Part shown: positions 50,054 through 62,055 of the stretch, in pieces
How positions within the stretch are numbered: the first letter of the stretch is position 1
Layout: the number at the start of each line of letters is the position of its first letter
Source of the DNA: Manduca sexta
Lineage: Eukaryota > Arthropoda > Insecta > Lepidoptera > Sphingidae
Direction: 5' to 3'
NCBI RefSeq assembly: GCF_014839805.1
Contig: NC_051141.1
Span: 9,246,777 to 9,310,776, forward strand
Length of the DNA: 64,000 bases
Program-made: the position numbers and the translations under genes
Notes under the pieces: generated by a model
What the model was told of the DNA's origin: nothing
What the model saw: only the letters and a program-made list of their open reading frames with translations
The model's database searches: none

Positions 50054-50416
50054 AAGCTAGCCCTTCCCCCCCGAGGCAATTCTTGTGCGCTCGGTCTCCA
50101 CACCGAATGTACGCCCATGCACGGGGGGACATTATGTCGCGGAACTAGACACACTATAGGTGATGCCTACACCCCCATGGTTGCAAGTTTACATGGGGGG
50201 CCTGACAGGTACTCGTAGAACAGTTCGCCTCCCTTTCCTCTCCGCCCATCCTAGTACTTCCTCTTCCTTCCCCCACACCCCTCTCCCATTCTTCCTTTTC
50301 CCCTTTTCCTCCTGGCCCCCGCAGTCGTTAAGCCGGGGGGAACCGGTATACCGTTCGCGGGTTCCTCCCGGTGTTGACTGCGGGATCAGCCGATTAAAAA
50401 AAAAAAGCTAGCCCTT
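50054..50416 (+). mobile_element. Poly(A)-tailed retroelement insertion with 12-bp target-site duplication
   Basis: AAGCTAGCCCTT occurs at 50054-50065 and 50405-50416. The intervening 339 bp is GC-rich, with a C/T-rich centre (50250-50320), and ends in a run of A at 50396-50406. The last blocks are GTTCCTCCCGGTGTTGACTG and CGGGATCAGCCGATT. It looks like a 5'-truncated LINE 3' end or a SINE. The 83-codon frame within it is not recognisable. Confidence 0.85.
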
Positions 50417-50740
50417 TCCAGGTTCTGAAACGCAGGTGCATGTTAAAAAAAGGTTCGCGTAGTATGAGCTTGCACACACGCACCCATCAGCATTAGTCAC
50501 GCTTAAAAATGCAAACCCTTCCGAATGCACGTCTTTTGTTTTTTCCTCTACATCACATGTAAAGGAATAAATAACAAATAATTGATAAGGTATGGAAAGA
50601 CAAAGTTAAGTTTGTCCTTTAACCTAGTATCTTCTAGTGAGAGTAATAATGTTAGATACTTAATGTACCTCTGAAGTTTTTACGGAACCATTGGTACGGG
50701 AATCCAGCTTGCAGCTGTACGGTTTTTACAGTCGTACGTA

Positions 50741-50774
50741 TTACTTACGTAGATATTTAAAAATACGTAAGTAA
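50741..50774. repeat. 11-bp inverted repeat
   Basis: TTACTTACGTA at 50741-50751 is matched by its complement at 50764-50774. A small palindrome with no other context. Confidence 0.7.
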
Positions 50775-51556
50775 ATCCATTATATGCTAGATCCGACGAA
50801 GTTTTAAGGGAGCGTATTTTTTTAAGATAATAAAACTACAATATTCTTAATTCAGAAATGATCCTTAAATAATTTTATTTGGAAATATATTAAAACAACC
50901 ACCTCTAGTTGTTACATAATTATAATTATACAATTTAACAATTATTGCAATATATTTACAAGTATGGCCTTAACGAAGCCAAGTCGTCAAGTATTTAAAG
51001 CTGGGTGTCAACGTGTGTTTTTGGTACGCTCTACGCGAAACATTTCAGTGACACATTATCGTTAGTGAAACATCGTTTCATACTGATATAAACAGATGGT
51101 CAAAACATTTGTACATTTCCTCTCTGCGTGGATGAAGCGGTCGGAGTACTACTGTCGATTTATTCGCAGTGGAGGCCCAGTTTAAAATACATTTACATAC
51201 ACAAAATTTCTTTGGCCTGTGGCATGACGATTTTAAGATTATCTAGTCAGAAAAACACTGTCTCACTATTGATGCCACAGATTTTCGACATACATGGTTA
51301 GACATTTCAAAAACTACGAGTAGAGTAGATCATGTCAGAAAAGATTTATAATCAAAAACAGATATATTCTATTACTCACATACATACGAATATACTTAAA
51401 AATGCCTGACAGTTTCCAGTGGCATCTACGAGCGGTGATATACAATAATACGCTTTGTTCTATAATACACTACACAGACAATAATTAATGTAGATAAAAT
51501 AGAACGCTGAAAATATCGCTATCGGTTTATAGATCAATTTGAATGGATTGGTTGGT

Positions 51557-51710
51557 TTATAACGAGGACTTGCAGGGCACGAGTTCAAAGAGAGCCGCGA
51601 GGGCGAGGTGGTCAGACCCGTACACGTCGTTGGGCAGGCTCCCGAGCACTTCACACTCGGTCTCCGTCGGTAAGCGAAGCCGTTCCACCAAACGCAGGGC
51701 ACTGCAGCAG
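51557..51710 (-). CDS. angel: angel exon 9 (C-terminus)
   Basis: Acceptor TGTACTTAG. Encodes CCSALRLVERLRLPTETECE, then LPNDVYGSDHLALAALFELV, ending KSSL and TAA at 51557. It contains the terminal SDH catalytic motif. Confidence 0.96.
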
Positions 51711-54700
51711 CTAAGTACAATAATAGTCATTGTTTTGATTATGTTGCACCATAATATATTACTGGCGTGGCAATAACCTATATTAGTAATAAATAACGAA
51801 GCAAAATGCAGACCATAAGCAGCTAACATGCCTTACCTATGGATATATTAAATCCGTATAGTAATAATTCAAGTCATTTAAATTATAACCTAAACCATGA
51901 TGAAAATGCCGTGAAAATAGACATAAGCGTTTGGAACTAGATAGAGGGCCTCCAAGCAATCCAGAATAAAAAAGGCGAAACATTATCTTGTAACGTCATC
52001 AGGAATTACGATGCGCGCGGAAAAAAGAGTTAGCGCACTTTTCTCATTACTCGGCCACACGTGCACATTGCAGTATTTGAAAATTATAAATTGCTATCCC
52101 ATTTATGAACCAATTTATTGCACGTTATTAGAAAAATGTACAAAATCAAATGCAGTGAAATAGCCTATTACAATATGACTCACCTAAAATAAATATAGTC
52201 AACGGTGAGCCAGTAGTTCTGGAAGGTGGAGGCCTCACGCTGCCCGTCGCTCTTGCATTTATTGTAAGCGCTCATCAGTTGCAGCGAATGACCGATCACC
52301 TCGCCGTTAAACATAGCATCGAACTCGGAACACGACTCGTCCAGGTCGTCTGAGTCTGGCTCGTGCGGGTCCTTACTATAGTCTGAGTTGAATATCTGAA
52401 GATATTATTTTTTATAGTTTAATCCACATAATATCTTCTTACAGGAACAATATAAGAGAAATAAAGTAATTCGGTCAACTAGTGATGAAGTACTTTGCAA
52501 ATCGCATAGGCGAATTATCCTTCGAGATTAGAAAAAAAACGGCACTTATTAGAATCTCTAACCGTGCCGAGTAAACCGCGCGGTTGCGTACATGTTATCA
52601 CTATTATGGCAGAACGGAACAAACATGCTGAAACAATTTATAGCTAATATTATTCGGGAGATTTTCACTGATACAAACTGGGAATCATAATTAATTTTCT
52701 CGTGCAACTGATGACCCATGTCGTACTGCTTCAAGCAGCCTTCTAACTAACCTGTACATCACTAAAATCTGTCGCTTCGCCCTTCTGCCTGTTCAAATAC
52801 ACCGATAAGTGTTGACAATTATCGGTGACACCTATCCTTTTCCAATCTGACACATCCCGGAGCGGGTTTATTCGGCTGAAAAAATAAATATATTTTTTTT
52901 ACTTGAGGTTAATTGCGATAATTTGTCACGATGTTTGTTTGTTAGTAGTTAACGCAAAGAGCGCTTAAATTATTTGAATATATTTGGCGTTTATAATAAT
53001 ATAAACTGATTCCCCGCACGCCTAGACCTTTGTCTGATACCAACGCTCAGCCAGTGACAATCTTAAAACACCGAGAAACAATCCTCGTTTCAGATGATTG
53101 CGTATACGCAAATATAATGCATGCTTTATGTTTTGTGTTTTTTCAACACCAGTTACAGTTACATTTATATTGGTAACATTTATTAAAGTAAGTCTTACCT
53201 AACATGTCCCCGTTCTAATAGTTTTATCACAGCGCTGTTCGACGTAGAATTTAAATCGCCCGTCAAGATCGTAGGGTAGTGCCCCGAGCTTAAAGTAAAA
53301 CACATATCATATTTTCAACAATTTTATAACTATGGTTTTCAAGCGTATCGATATTAGATGCAGACCGCGCTAATTATTTTTGTATTAGCGATACGCTATT
53401 TTGTGGGATCAACGATAATATACTTTATGCACAATATTCAAGAAAAGCAATAACAATAGAATTTGTAATAGACTAAATGTAAGGTTAACAATGGTCAGCT
53501 TTATCGTTAATAGCGATCTCTTCCAAACGACCTTCATATGCAAAAATAAAACCAAAACAAACTATATAGCGGTTTACAAAAAGAAAAATTATCATGGCAA
53601 TATAAAGAAGGTATACTTAAGTAACATAAAATTAAAATTTTAATACTTTAATTTGAAATAAGAATTAGTTCTTAATGTAATGAACTATTTAAAAATTCGT
53701 AGTATAAAAATCGCCAGTTTGTGTTCTTATGTTATATAAAATTATCTAAATGTTTCCTTAAATCATAATGAAAGTTAAATCTCGAGTTTCAAAAACCTCC
53801 TGACTACAACCACACTCAGGTATGCTGGATTTTGTCACCTAAGACATAGTAAAAATTAACACCGAGAAAAAAACAACACACAAACAAAATCATGCCACAA
53901 CATAAATCATAAAACAATACACAAAACAAAAATAAAACTGGAATAACGACTCACTACAACGCTACTCACTCCTTGCCGTTGGTATAGTACGAGAATCTAT
54001 CTATCTCGGCTAGGAACAGCTGTATCTGCGCCAGCCTGACATCAGTCCGCTTCGGATTGTAAAGAAGATGCGTGGTGGCGATCACCACAGGAGTCCTGGG
54101 CAGCGCCCGCGGTATCAGCTTCACTATAATACCTACGTTGTCGCGGTTCAGAATCGGCAGGCGGGGCTGGTAGAATTCCACCTAAAAAGATTGCATACTT
54201 GGTTTTCAAGTTGAAGACTAGATGGCATTCTTTAGACATCCGCGTACTAAAATATGAAACAGTGTCTTAATTTTTCTATGTCTAAACTGCTGAGGGATTT
54301 TGGACTATTTTATCAAGAGAGTCTGTTATCGAAGAGGTCATAAAAACTTCAAGGAACGAGAAATAATTCCAAGCCGACGCTATCGCAGGCGCAGCTCGTA
54401 TGACCACATACATTTATCAAATTAAATCCTCAAGCTGATTATTTTCCGCTTAGTTATCGTAAACAATGAACTTTAAGAACATAATATTATAATAATTCAA
54501 AATAAGTGACACATGTCGATTACTTAGACCAAATACAGGAAACTTTTCAGACTGAATCACAAGTAAAAGAAGCTGCAAATTAACTACGTTGTTAATAATT
54601 ATGTCAACATGAAAAGTAACAAACTAATGATCGTCATTTGTAACACTTCATAACAGTAACTAGCTGCCAGCGTCAGTTATTAATTGATATCTACGTAAAT

Positions 54701-57700
54701 CGATAAAGTCATAAATTAAATATAAAAGATTACGTTAATCAATAATTGTGTCAATTGTCTCCACGCACTCTTAATACTTATCACCAAAATCACATTGCTA
54801 TCGCATAAATTATATTGTACACAAATCACCACCAATTCAACAGTCGCATCGCTAACATACATAATTCACAATATGTTAATTTTCAATACAATTATATAAT
54901 ATTAGAATTAGTAATCCGAGATCGTCGAGCACAAACGAATGTTGATAACGTGTATTAATAACTTGTTCGCAGTAGCAAGAGACAGGAAACTCGGGCCAAG
55001 GCTGGGCCACCATGTTGATTATTGTTCATACAATGGAACGCTGTATATATACATACATATATAATAAACGCTGAAACGAGATGGTAGTGATAACACGCGG
55101 CACTAGCATTCTTGAAGCGTGCACAGCTCATGTGATACCTACGCTGATATGATCCTGCATGAAGAACATCGACTGTTTGAAGTATATGGCGCACCCGTCG
55201 TGCCGCTCGCCAGTTTTCCGTTTGTAAACGCCAAAATATCCCATCTCCTCAAACTTTGCATAAAAGCTGTTTACATATGATGCCTCGACTTCTTGAAGGC
55301 ATAGTACCTGGAATAAAGTTAACAATTTTATACCACCTTCGTGCACAGTAGTGCACGTGTGTACTTTAGATGCTTTTGAAATTAATCTTCAATATAAATA
55401 TAACACACACACACAATATGCACAAAGGCGGACCTTTCGCCTACTTTATGGCCGTAAAAATCAAGTAAACAAGACATTACATAGAGCATAATTAATTATT
55501 ACATCGGGAGCGAGTTGAGTGATCTCATTGAATATTCTCGCGGATCTGACTTTCCACGTAAGGTTCCGCGGCTCACACTCCGTGTACAGCGTTCGATGCT
55601 GCTCCAGCAAGCACTGCGCCAGCACATTGTACGACATCACCCTGAACTTGAACGATGGACCTACAACAAATATATTCAAACTAAAACTTATCTTAACATC
55701 AAAGCACCCCTTGAAAGCATCAATTCTTTGGCTTACCTACTTCAAAAAGAAGAAACAATTCAATTCGTAGCAATTGTATTTTTTTCTATAACTCTCGTTT
55801 CATATGCAAGCCGAAAGCTAAGCTAATAAGCTCACAGGCCTAACAGCTAAAATGCTATGTATAAATGCACAGGTATAATTAATACGAAATAGTACGTTCA
55901 ACATTCCTCAAACGTCTGGTCAACATATGACTCATAAATTATGACTCATTGATAAACAAATTAATTACCACATTGTTTTTAACTAACTGCATTAGGTACA
56001 GTTTTTGTAGAATACCTATTCAATCTTGAAGGATGCCCACAGACCAGTGGCGAAGAGTGAAAGTTTTCAAAAGGTAACCCGAGGCAAAAAACAAATGCCT
56101 TGGTTTATATATCGCGGCCAATTTTTCAGAAACATAAACTAAGACAAAAGTAAATAAACCTAAAAGGGAAGACGGTAGGAATCGAGTTGTTTGGACGCTT
56201 CGCCACTGCCACAGACAATATATCTTATAATGAAATAAAATCACGTGATAATATATGTTTACCTTATCCTGACATATGTCTGAAACAGACGATTTAGAAA
56301 AACATTCCTGCACACCCTGTCAAACCCTGTGTTAACGCCAATATTAGAAATTAACTACATAAACGTCTCATGTGTACCTTTCTACAATTTTGACATTATA
56401 GATAACAGTTTTAAATTTCCGTGACACATTTTATATTGTACCCATTGACTCATTGACTTACAATTTATAGTAGACGGCCGACCGATCATTTTCTTGCACT
56501 AGCCTTTAAATTTATAATCTCAATTATATTGACCGAGATCTATGTCAAAATATGAAATGTAAAACAACAAAATTATGTTTGTAAATGTAGGCGTATGCAC
56601 GCTGTACACCGTTTCATAGTTTTTATAGATTTTAGTTTTAGTATTATTGTTTTTTTTCGTTAATTTTTAGTTATTATTAAATAATTTTATGTGGATTTTC
56701 TCTGCATTTTTACGGTGATGTGCGTGTATTAGCTTATATAATTAATCAGACTTTGTATACAAAAGAATATATACTTTTGAAAAAATATATATTTAATAAT
56801 AATATAAAAGATTCAATGGACAATTGATGACAAAAAATAAAGTCCGGAGTTTCTTTCTGCCTTTCTTCTTCGGATAGTCATCGCTTAGGTAGTTAGTGAA
56901 AGGCTGGTAGGTTAGCTAGATAAGGGCTCTTATTGTCCTCACCAGTGAGGATCGCGACACGTTTCTCCTTTATTGTTTATTTAAAATTACATATATACAT
57001 CATTTCATTTCTTCTTTCCTGCCAGCCCGAGCTGGCTTCTTTGTTTACTTTATTTTTCATTTATTTTATTTTCAATATAAATTGTCTTTAGTTATATGAA
57101 CTACTTTAATTAAGTAAAAATTAAATACTCTCATGTACCCTGACTTATCATAAGTGTAACTATGTTGTATGTTAAATAAAGCATTTTATTTTATTTTATA
57201 TCTTTACTGAACTCTGATGTCCTTTTTGTCAGTATATGACCATATAATAATCTCATAGACACTGACGGAACAAATTCATAACTTAAAATTCACATTTAAT
57301 CTTTTTACTAGAATTCTATATTCAATAACATTTTTACCAATACCTAACTCAACTGAATCAAGTACCAACCTTTTTCATTCGCTTGATAGAAAGCCCGCTT
57401 ATTATCGTATAGGGCGTAAATTTCAATCGAAGGCAGAACTAGTATTTTGAAACTCTCGGCCTAGTTTTAAAATTTCGTCATGAATGCGGTCGTAAAGCTT
57501 ACACCTTTTTCATTATATGAGTAGAATTAGAAGGCTATACCGTCACTTGAACTATTGCTTCTGCGCACCACCTCCCATCTCCTAAAATCAGGAGGCACTA
57601 CCCGCTGTCCCTTGGCCGACTCGATAGAACGCCGTCGCCATTGCTCGACATGATCCTCTTCAGAACTGGCAAATAAAACATAGTATGTTAAAATCTGCTT

Positions 57701-58826
57701 ACATATTCTCACCAATTACTTTTTCTATACATTCTAAAATTAATGATAAATCCGACTTAAAAGAGTAACATTTAGTCGATAATTATTCGCCTACCCTTGT
57801 CTTACTCTTTACGAGGGGTATCTGAGCACAACTCAATATGTATTTTCCTTGTAGATTTCTTTTTATACCACACTGCACCTGATGGTAAGTGGAGTGAGAT
57901 TCAATAGAATATCCGACTGTCAAAAAATGATTACCCCTCGGCCGTCGACACAATTATTCCGGCCTGTTAGCACCAAATACACGCAGGCTGATACTGGAAG
58001 GCGACAGATTTGTGTGGGCCACTATGTTGGGTTACAATTCTTCGGTGAAATGTAGTATCTTTTAAAACAAGGTATAAAAAAATATAATGCACCCCAAAAA
58101 GTTATAGTACTTTATAGAAAAAGCAAAAGAGACAATATTCATAATATATTTGTTACTGATTTATTTCTATCTTATAAGAAGCGTTTCTATATTTTTAAAA
58201 TGAAGGGTTTGTTTATTATTATTACATTGAGGTGTTGAAAATATTACGTACTATATATTTCTTCAAGAGAATATAGTACGCAGATCTAAAATATAATAAA
58301 ATACTATATATTATACTACAGTTTGCAACCATACCCTGGTTTAAATACCTTGTGTACAGATCTCGCTCTCCGGGCGCATATAATCATATACCTACCACCA
58401 ATAAATTTATTTGACTTAGTGTTTATGATCATCATCTACGGATCATGAATTGTGTTAAACACACAATTTTGCCCCATCTAGGAATTCAATTAAGATATGC
58501 TCTGAAGCCAGCCTAGTTCTTGTGACCAATGTCTAAACGTGGACTTACATTTCAAATGATCCGCCGTGACTGGCATGGTTGTGTGTAGGCCTTGGTAACT
58601 CGCTCATTTGGCCGACTTCACTGCACTCATTTGCACTCAACGACGGTATCCTTATCCTAAACCGTTTTTTCTGTCTCAACACTTGACCAGTATGGAACAA
58701 AACTAGCTTTGAACCCCACTCCGTGGTGCATGTCTTCTTCCTGGTCAAGTGTGCAAATTTTCTCACATGTACTTTGTCTGTAGCTACCCTCAAATATCTG
58801 TAAAAGCTATTTGTCAGTTTCAGCAT
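51557..58826 (-). CDS. angel: Angel-family (CCR4-type) phosphohydrolase, ANGEL2-like, nine exons
   Basis: Coding order on the - strand: 58826-58549, 57665-57541, 55660-55503, 55307-55143, 54181-53970, 53288-53199, 52875-52752, 52395-52184, 51710-51557. The total is 1518 bp, 505 residues, and all junctions are in phase with GT-AG ends. The start ATG has an in-frame TAA two codons upstream. The endonuclease/exonuclease/phosphatase fold is complete: SYN (N146), LQEVE (E193), DGCAIYFK (224), RDNVG (255), TTHLLYNP (H280), GDLNS (D324/N326), TVDYIYF (D450) and GSDHLALAA (D488/H489). The first ~30 residues are basic and nearly free of acidic residues, suggesting possible mitochondrial targeting (inference). 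Family knowledge: ANGEL proteins resemble CCR4/nocturnin, and vertebrate ANGEL2 removes RNA 2',3'-cyclic phosphates. Whether this one is a deadenylase or a cyclic phosphatase cannot be told here. Confidence 0.94.
52184..52395 (-). CDS. angel: angel exon 8
   Basis: Acceptor ATCTTCAG, donor GTGAGT. An acidic insert (DPHEPDSDDLDESCSEFD) is followed by SLQLMSAYNK and FQNYWLTVDYIYF, with the catalytic Asp in VDYIY. Confidence 0.95.
52396..52751 (-). other. angel intron 7
   Basis: 356 bases, with nothing recognised. Confidence 0.85.
52752..52875 (-). CDS. angel: angel exon 7
   Basis: Acceptor TTTTTTCAG, donor GTTAGT. Encodes RINPLRDVSDWKRIGVTDNC and QHLSVYLNRQKGEATDFSDVQ, a variable loop of the family. 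The call rests on phase continuity and GC-rich composition. Confidence 0.88.
53199..53288 (-). CDS. angel: angel exon 6
   Basis: Acceptor TACTTTAAG, donor GTAAGA; a 90-bp exon. Encodes SGHYPTILTGDLNSTSNSAV and IKLLERGHV, the GDxN catalytic motif. It is too small to stand out as a long open frame and was found by motif and phase. Confidence 0.93.
   Translation of the reverse strand, partial: LGALPYDLDGRFKFYVEQRCDKTIRTGTC
53289..53969 (-). other. angel intron 5
   Basis: 681 AT-rich bases, with nothing recognised. Confidence 0.85.
53970..54181 (-). CDS. angel: angel exon 5
   Basis: Acceptor CTTTTTAG, donor GTGAGT. Encodes VEFYQPRLPILNRDNVGIIV and onward through ATTHLLYNPKRTDVRLAQIQ, with the catalytic His in THLLYNP. 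Confidence 0.95.
54182..55142 (-). other. angel intron 4
   Basis: 961 AT-rich bases, with nothing recognised apart from short TATA-type repeats near 55045. Confidence 0.85.
55143..55307 (-). CDS. angel: angel exon 4
   Basis: Acceptor TTATTCCAG, donor GTAGGT. Encodes VLCLQEVEASYVNSFYAKFE through DGCAIYFKQSMFFMQDHIS, with the metal-binding Glu in LQEVE. Confidence 0.95.
55503..55660 (-). CDS. angel: angel exon 3 (start of catalytic domain)
   Basis: Acceptor TTGTTGTAG, donor GTAATA. Encodes PSFKFRVMSYNVLAQCLLEQ and continues to EITQLAPD. It carries the first catalytic Asn (SYN). Confidence 0.95.
55661..57540 (-). other. angel intron 2
   Basis: 1.9 kb containing a family I MITE at 56045-56208. 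The rest is AT-rich with no gene. Confidence 0.85.
56045..56208. mobile_element. MITE, family I, copy 3 (inside an angel intron)
   Basis: CAGTGGCGAAG at 56045-56055 and its exact complement at 56198-56208 form 11-bp terminal inverted repeats, 164 bp in all. The right terminus is identical to that at 33248-33258. Confidence 0.75.
57541..57665 (-). CDS. angel: angel exon 2
   Basis: Acceptor ATTTGCCAG, donor GTATAG (weak). Encodes SEEDHVEQWRRRSIESAKGQ, then RVVPPDFRRWEVVRRSNSSS. The 'PPDFRRWE' segment just before the catalytic domain resembles the family's pre-domain 'R.W' motif. Confidence 0.85.
57666..58548 (-). other. angel intron 1
   Basis: 883 bases. The part at 57860-58030 looks like a decayed interspersed repeat; the rest is AT-rich. 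Confidence 0.8.
57860..58030. mobile_element. Decayed interspersed repeat
   Basis: The block CACCTGATGGTAAGTGGAGT is a familiar fragment of lepidopteran repeats as remembered. Ends are not definable. Confidence 0.35.
58549..58826 (-). CDS. angel: angel exon 1 (N-terminal region)
   Basis: Codes MLKLTNSFYRYLRVATDK and onward to GGSFE, with perfect donor GTAAGT after 58549 (phase 2). The N-terminus is poorly conserved in the family, so this exon rests on the open frame, the upstream stop and phase agreement with the next exon. Confidence 0.8.
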
Positions 58827-59376
58827 ATCTTATCAAGTAAGAGTGTACATTATAAAGCATTTAAAAAAACGTTACAATATATTTAATTAATTTATTTCTA
58901 AACTACGGAAATTTCAATGTTTCTGTGATGTTGACATGGAATTTGCTCCGTAGATTTGCTCTGAAACAAATAAAATATTTATTTATAAATTCTGCTTCAT
59001 GGTAGCTCAGTACTAAACTCTATCTGTAACTAAACTCACTTTATAGAAAATATTATAATAATACAAATCTCCATTGTTGTAGTATTATATTCATACAAGA
59101 AAGGACGAAACAAACATATCAAAGCAAAAAACAGAGAATATAAAAAAGGCTCGTATTTCAAAACACGTTGAAAATACACTGACAATCAAGCCATAACAAT
59201 AATGCCAAAACATAAAAAGACAACTGTGAAAACTTAACATAAAAGCATGAATAAAAATGAATATTATTTTCTCTCTAAATCATGGGCCAAAGTATTAATA
59301 ATGGCGATGTCCTGGGACTTATTAGACATAATATATATTTCGCCTATAATTCATAGACATTAGTTATCTAAAGACA

Positions 59377-59523
59377 GAGCATTGCTGTGATAACAGGTCT
59401 GTTTCTCAACTTTGTTTATCTGACAGCCAACTAGATTCAATCACAACGGCCCTATGTCTATGCACTGCAAAGGCTGCCATGCCGTCAGGACTGAGAAACA
59501 GACTTGCTATCACAGCAATGCTC
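59377..59523. mobile_element. MITE, family II, compact copy with 32-bp terminal inverted repeats
   Basis: 59377-59408 and 59492-59523 are reverse complements with two mismatches over 32 bp. The total is 147 bp with no coding capacity. The interior shares blocks with 3950-4200 and 33415-33690. Confidence 0.85.
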
Positions 59524-61649
59524 CATCCTTACATAAAAAACATCTATCAATCAATAAGGGGTTTGTTTTTATAAAATTATACAACTTTAATATTTACTTT
59601 TAATACATAATAATTGAGTCTGGATTATATTTATGCAACTTATAAAGCCCGAAATATGCAAGATATGTATGAAAAACTTCAAAATAATACTAGTAATATA
59701 ATATCACCATATATAGCAAAAATATATAGCCTATGCATTATATGTAAAAAGCGGCAAAATATGCGAATGCGTATAGGTAAGCGTAACTTCAATATTACTA
59801 TATTGAAATAGGAGCTAAACATATTATGTAAAACCATTGTTTGCATGAACGCTTTAAAGTTAAAATAATACGTCAAACATATAAATAAGAAATATTATGG
59901 CTTCATAGATTAGAATAGGATATTATAGATATCCATGTGGATATCATAAGAAATTTCTTTTATAGAAAATCATAGCATCAATTATTAACACTGTTGGATT
60001 CTTGGTATTTTTAAATACTTCATATATGTCAATATTATTTAATTATATTAAGATAATATTCAAAAATAATGCTGCTTCATTATTGAGTGCTGGTCACTTC
60101 AATGCTGGTCTATTGGATCGGTACAACTGAGGTTGCTAAGGTCACAGGTTCGAACTCCAGGTTAAATGAAGTGAATTAGCCTCCCTCTCTCACACACCAT
60201 AAGACGGAATAAGCATGGAGTGAACCATGGCGTATAATTGAATTCAAACGATGAACACGGAAAAATAAGAAAATATGTAAATACCTCTGGGTTAGTTCAG
60301 GGGTCAGCAAACTGAAAATATTTTTAACAAAAGTATGAGATTCAATATACTTCAAGGACAACTCTGTGACTTCTTATCATAAGGAAATATGAATCCTTAT
60401 CCACCAGTGGTTTGATCGGATCAATGTATCTGAAAGTCTATATCTGGTGTTGTTCAGATTGAAGCACATAATGATATAGATATTATATGATTAGTCCCAA
60501 ATGTTTTAATATGAATAAAGAAATATATCAGTGTTTGCCGTGAAGTTATAAATGACCATAAATAAAAAAACCGACATTTGCAAGTTTAATTTGCACACTA
60601 AAGGTTCCTTGCAAACTTTACTTAGCGATTTGAGCCCAAGAAACGGTTATTGCACCAACCGTAAATAATAAGTTTGTAACAGTAAAATGTCTTTTTTTTA
60701 TAACATATTTACCAACTTTACTTTACAGACTTCAAGCTAACCCTCTGAGAATAAAATTCTGTTAAATGTGAATACTTTAAAATAAAATGTAAAGTAAAAA
60801 ATAATACATTTTTAGTAACTCAGAGCTTACATTAATTTATGTTGTGACCTAAGCATCATAACTAAGATGTTTTATAGCCCATATAAATAAAAATCAAGGA
60901 TTACTGGCTCTCACTGTGAATATTGCATAGAGAAGGGCTATGCTCAGCATGTGATATGGGGCTAGTGTGATTCTTAATATTATATTGAGTTGTTTTGGAA
61001 TTCTACTATGTGACTAGGTGTGAACCATAACTCTAGATAACACAGCATGTCTAGATAGTGACTATAGTGTAATAAAAAATACACAGACACTTCAATAATG
61101 ATTTACATATTTTTACAGTGTGAATGGATGAAGAATTAGTACATTCTTAAAATTAAAAAGTGTGTAATTAATTATTGTGTACATTTCTTGAAACAAGTAA
61201 GTTTGTGAATACATCTTACATCTGAGTAACAGTATATCACTAAGTCCACACTGTGCCTTTTTTCGATTATTACTAGCATGTTTCAAAGCGCATACTACAA
61301 TGCATGTGACTCATGCTCTTCTAGCTTCCATGGGTTTTAGTCTAAAAAATCATTAACATATCAAGAGGTGAGAACATTAAGAGATCTACTTTAAAGTTTA
61401 TTGAAGATTAAGTATAGAAGTGTCCCACAACTTTAGGATTTAAATAATATTTTGCGAATTTTGACGACAAAATATACTTAAAATAAATATTGATCAAGTA
61501 AAAAAAATATAAATAATCTTTGGTCTTATTTTTCGAAAGAGCATCAAAAGTCAATCAAGAAGAACTGCGTTAGAGCTTGTGGGCTCTAAGAAAAGCTCAC
61601 AGAAACAACAGTGTTTTATTTTTCTGTATTCCATAGTTTGTCTATTAAT

Positions 61650-62055
61650 GTTGAGTAGGACATACAAGAGGCGGTACATTTGTCCGGTACATGACATCAA
61701 AATGTAAGAGTGGCTCAAAATTATATATTGTACTACTTCAAATTTTATGTCACGGCAGTTGCGTTACTTATTCTCCGTCTCTGGTAAACTGTAGGATGAG
61801 GACAGTGAGGTAGAGAACCGCATGCTACAAATTACAGTAGGACGTTATTTTACAATGGACATTACATTACTGCGTTTCGAATCGCGAGCGAGAGGGAAAT
61901 ATTTTGAGGGTTAACATTACAGAATACTGTAAGATACGCATTGAAGCGCCGAGCCTCACTACGCCTCGCCTCATTTGAAGTAGGACATTGTACCGGCTCA
62001 ATGCTAAAAAGAGGCTACTCTTACAAACTCTTTTTTATGTCATGTCCTACCCAAC
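61650..62055. mobile_element. MITE-like element, about 406 bp
   Basis: The left end GTTGAGTAGGACAT and right end ATGTCCTACCCAAC are inverted repeats with one mismatch. A second paired block (TGTAAGAGTGGCTC near 61700; its complement GAGGCTACTCTTACA near 62012) extends the terminal repeats. No coding capacity. Confidence 0.75.

Noticed and set aside
53970..53976. TGA directly after GGCAAGGAG as the end of angel
   Set aside because: It overlaps a consensus donor GTGAGT, and the downstream exons carry the remaining catalytic motifs in phase.
60090..60170. tRNA or tRNA-derived SINE (B-box-like GGTTCGAACTCC at about 60147)
   Set aside because: No matching A box at the right distance and no cloverleaf could be folded by eye.
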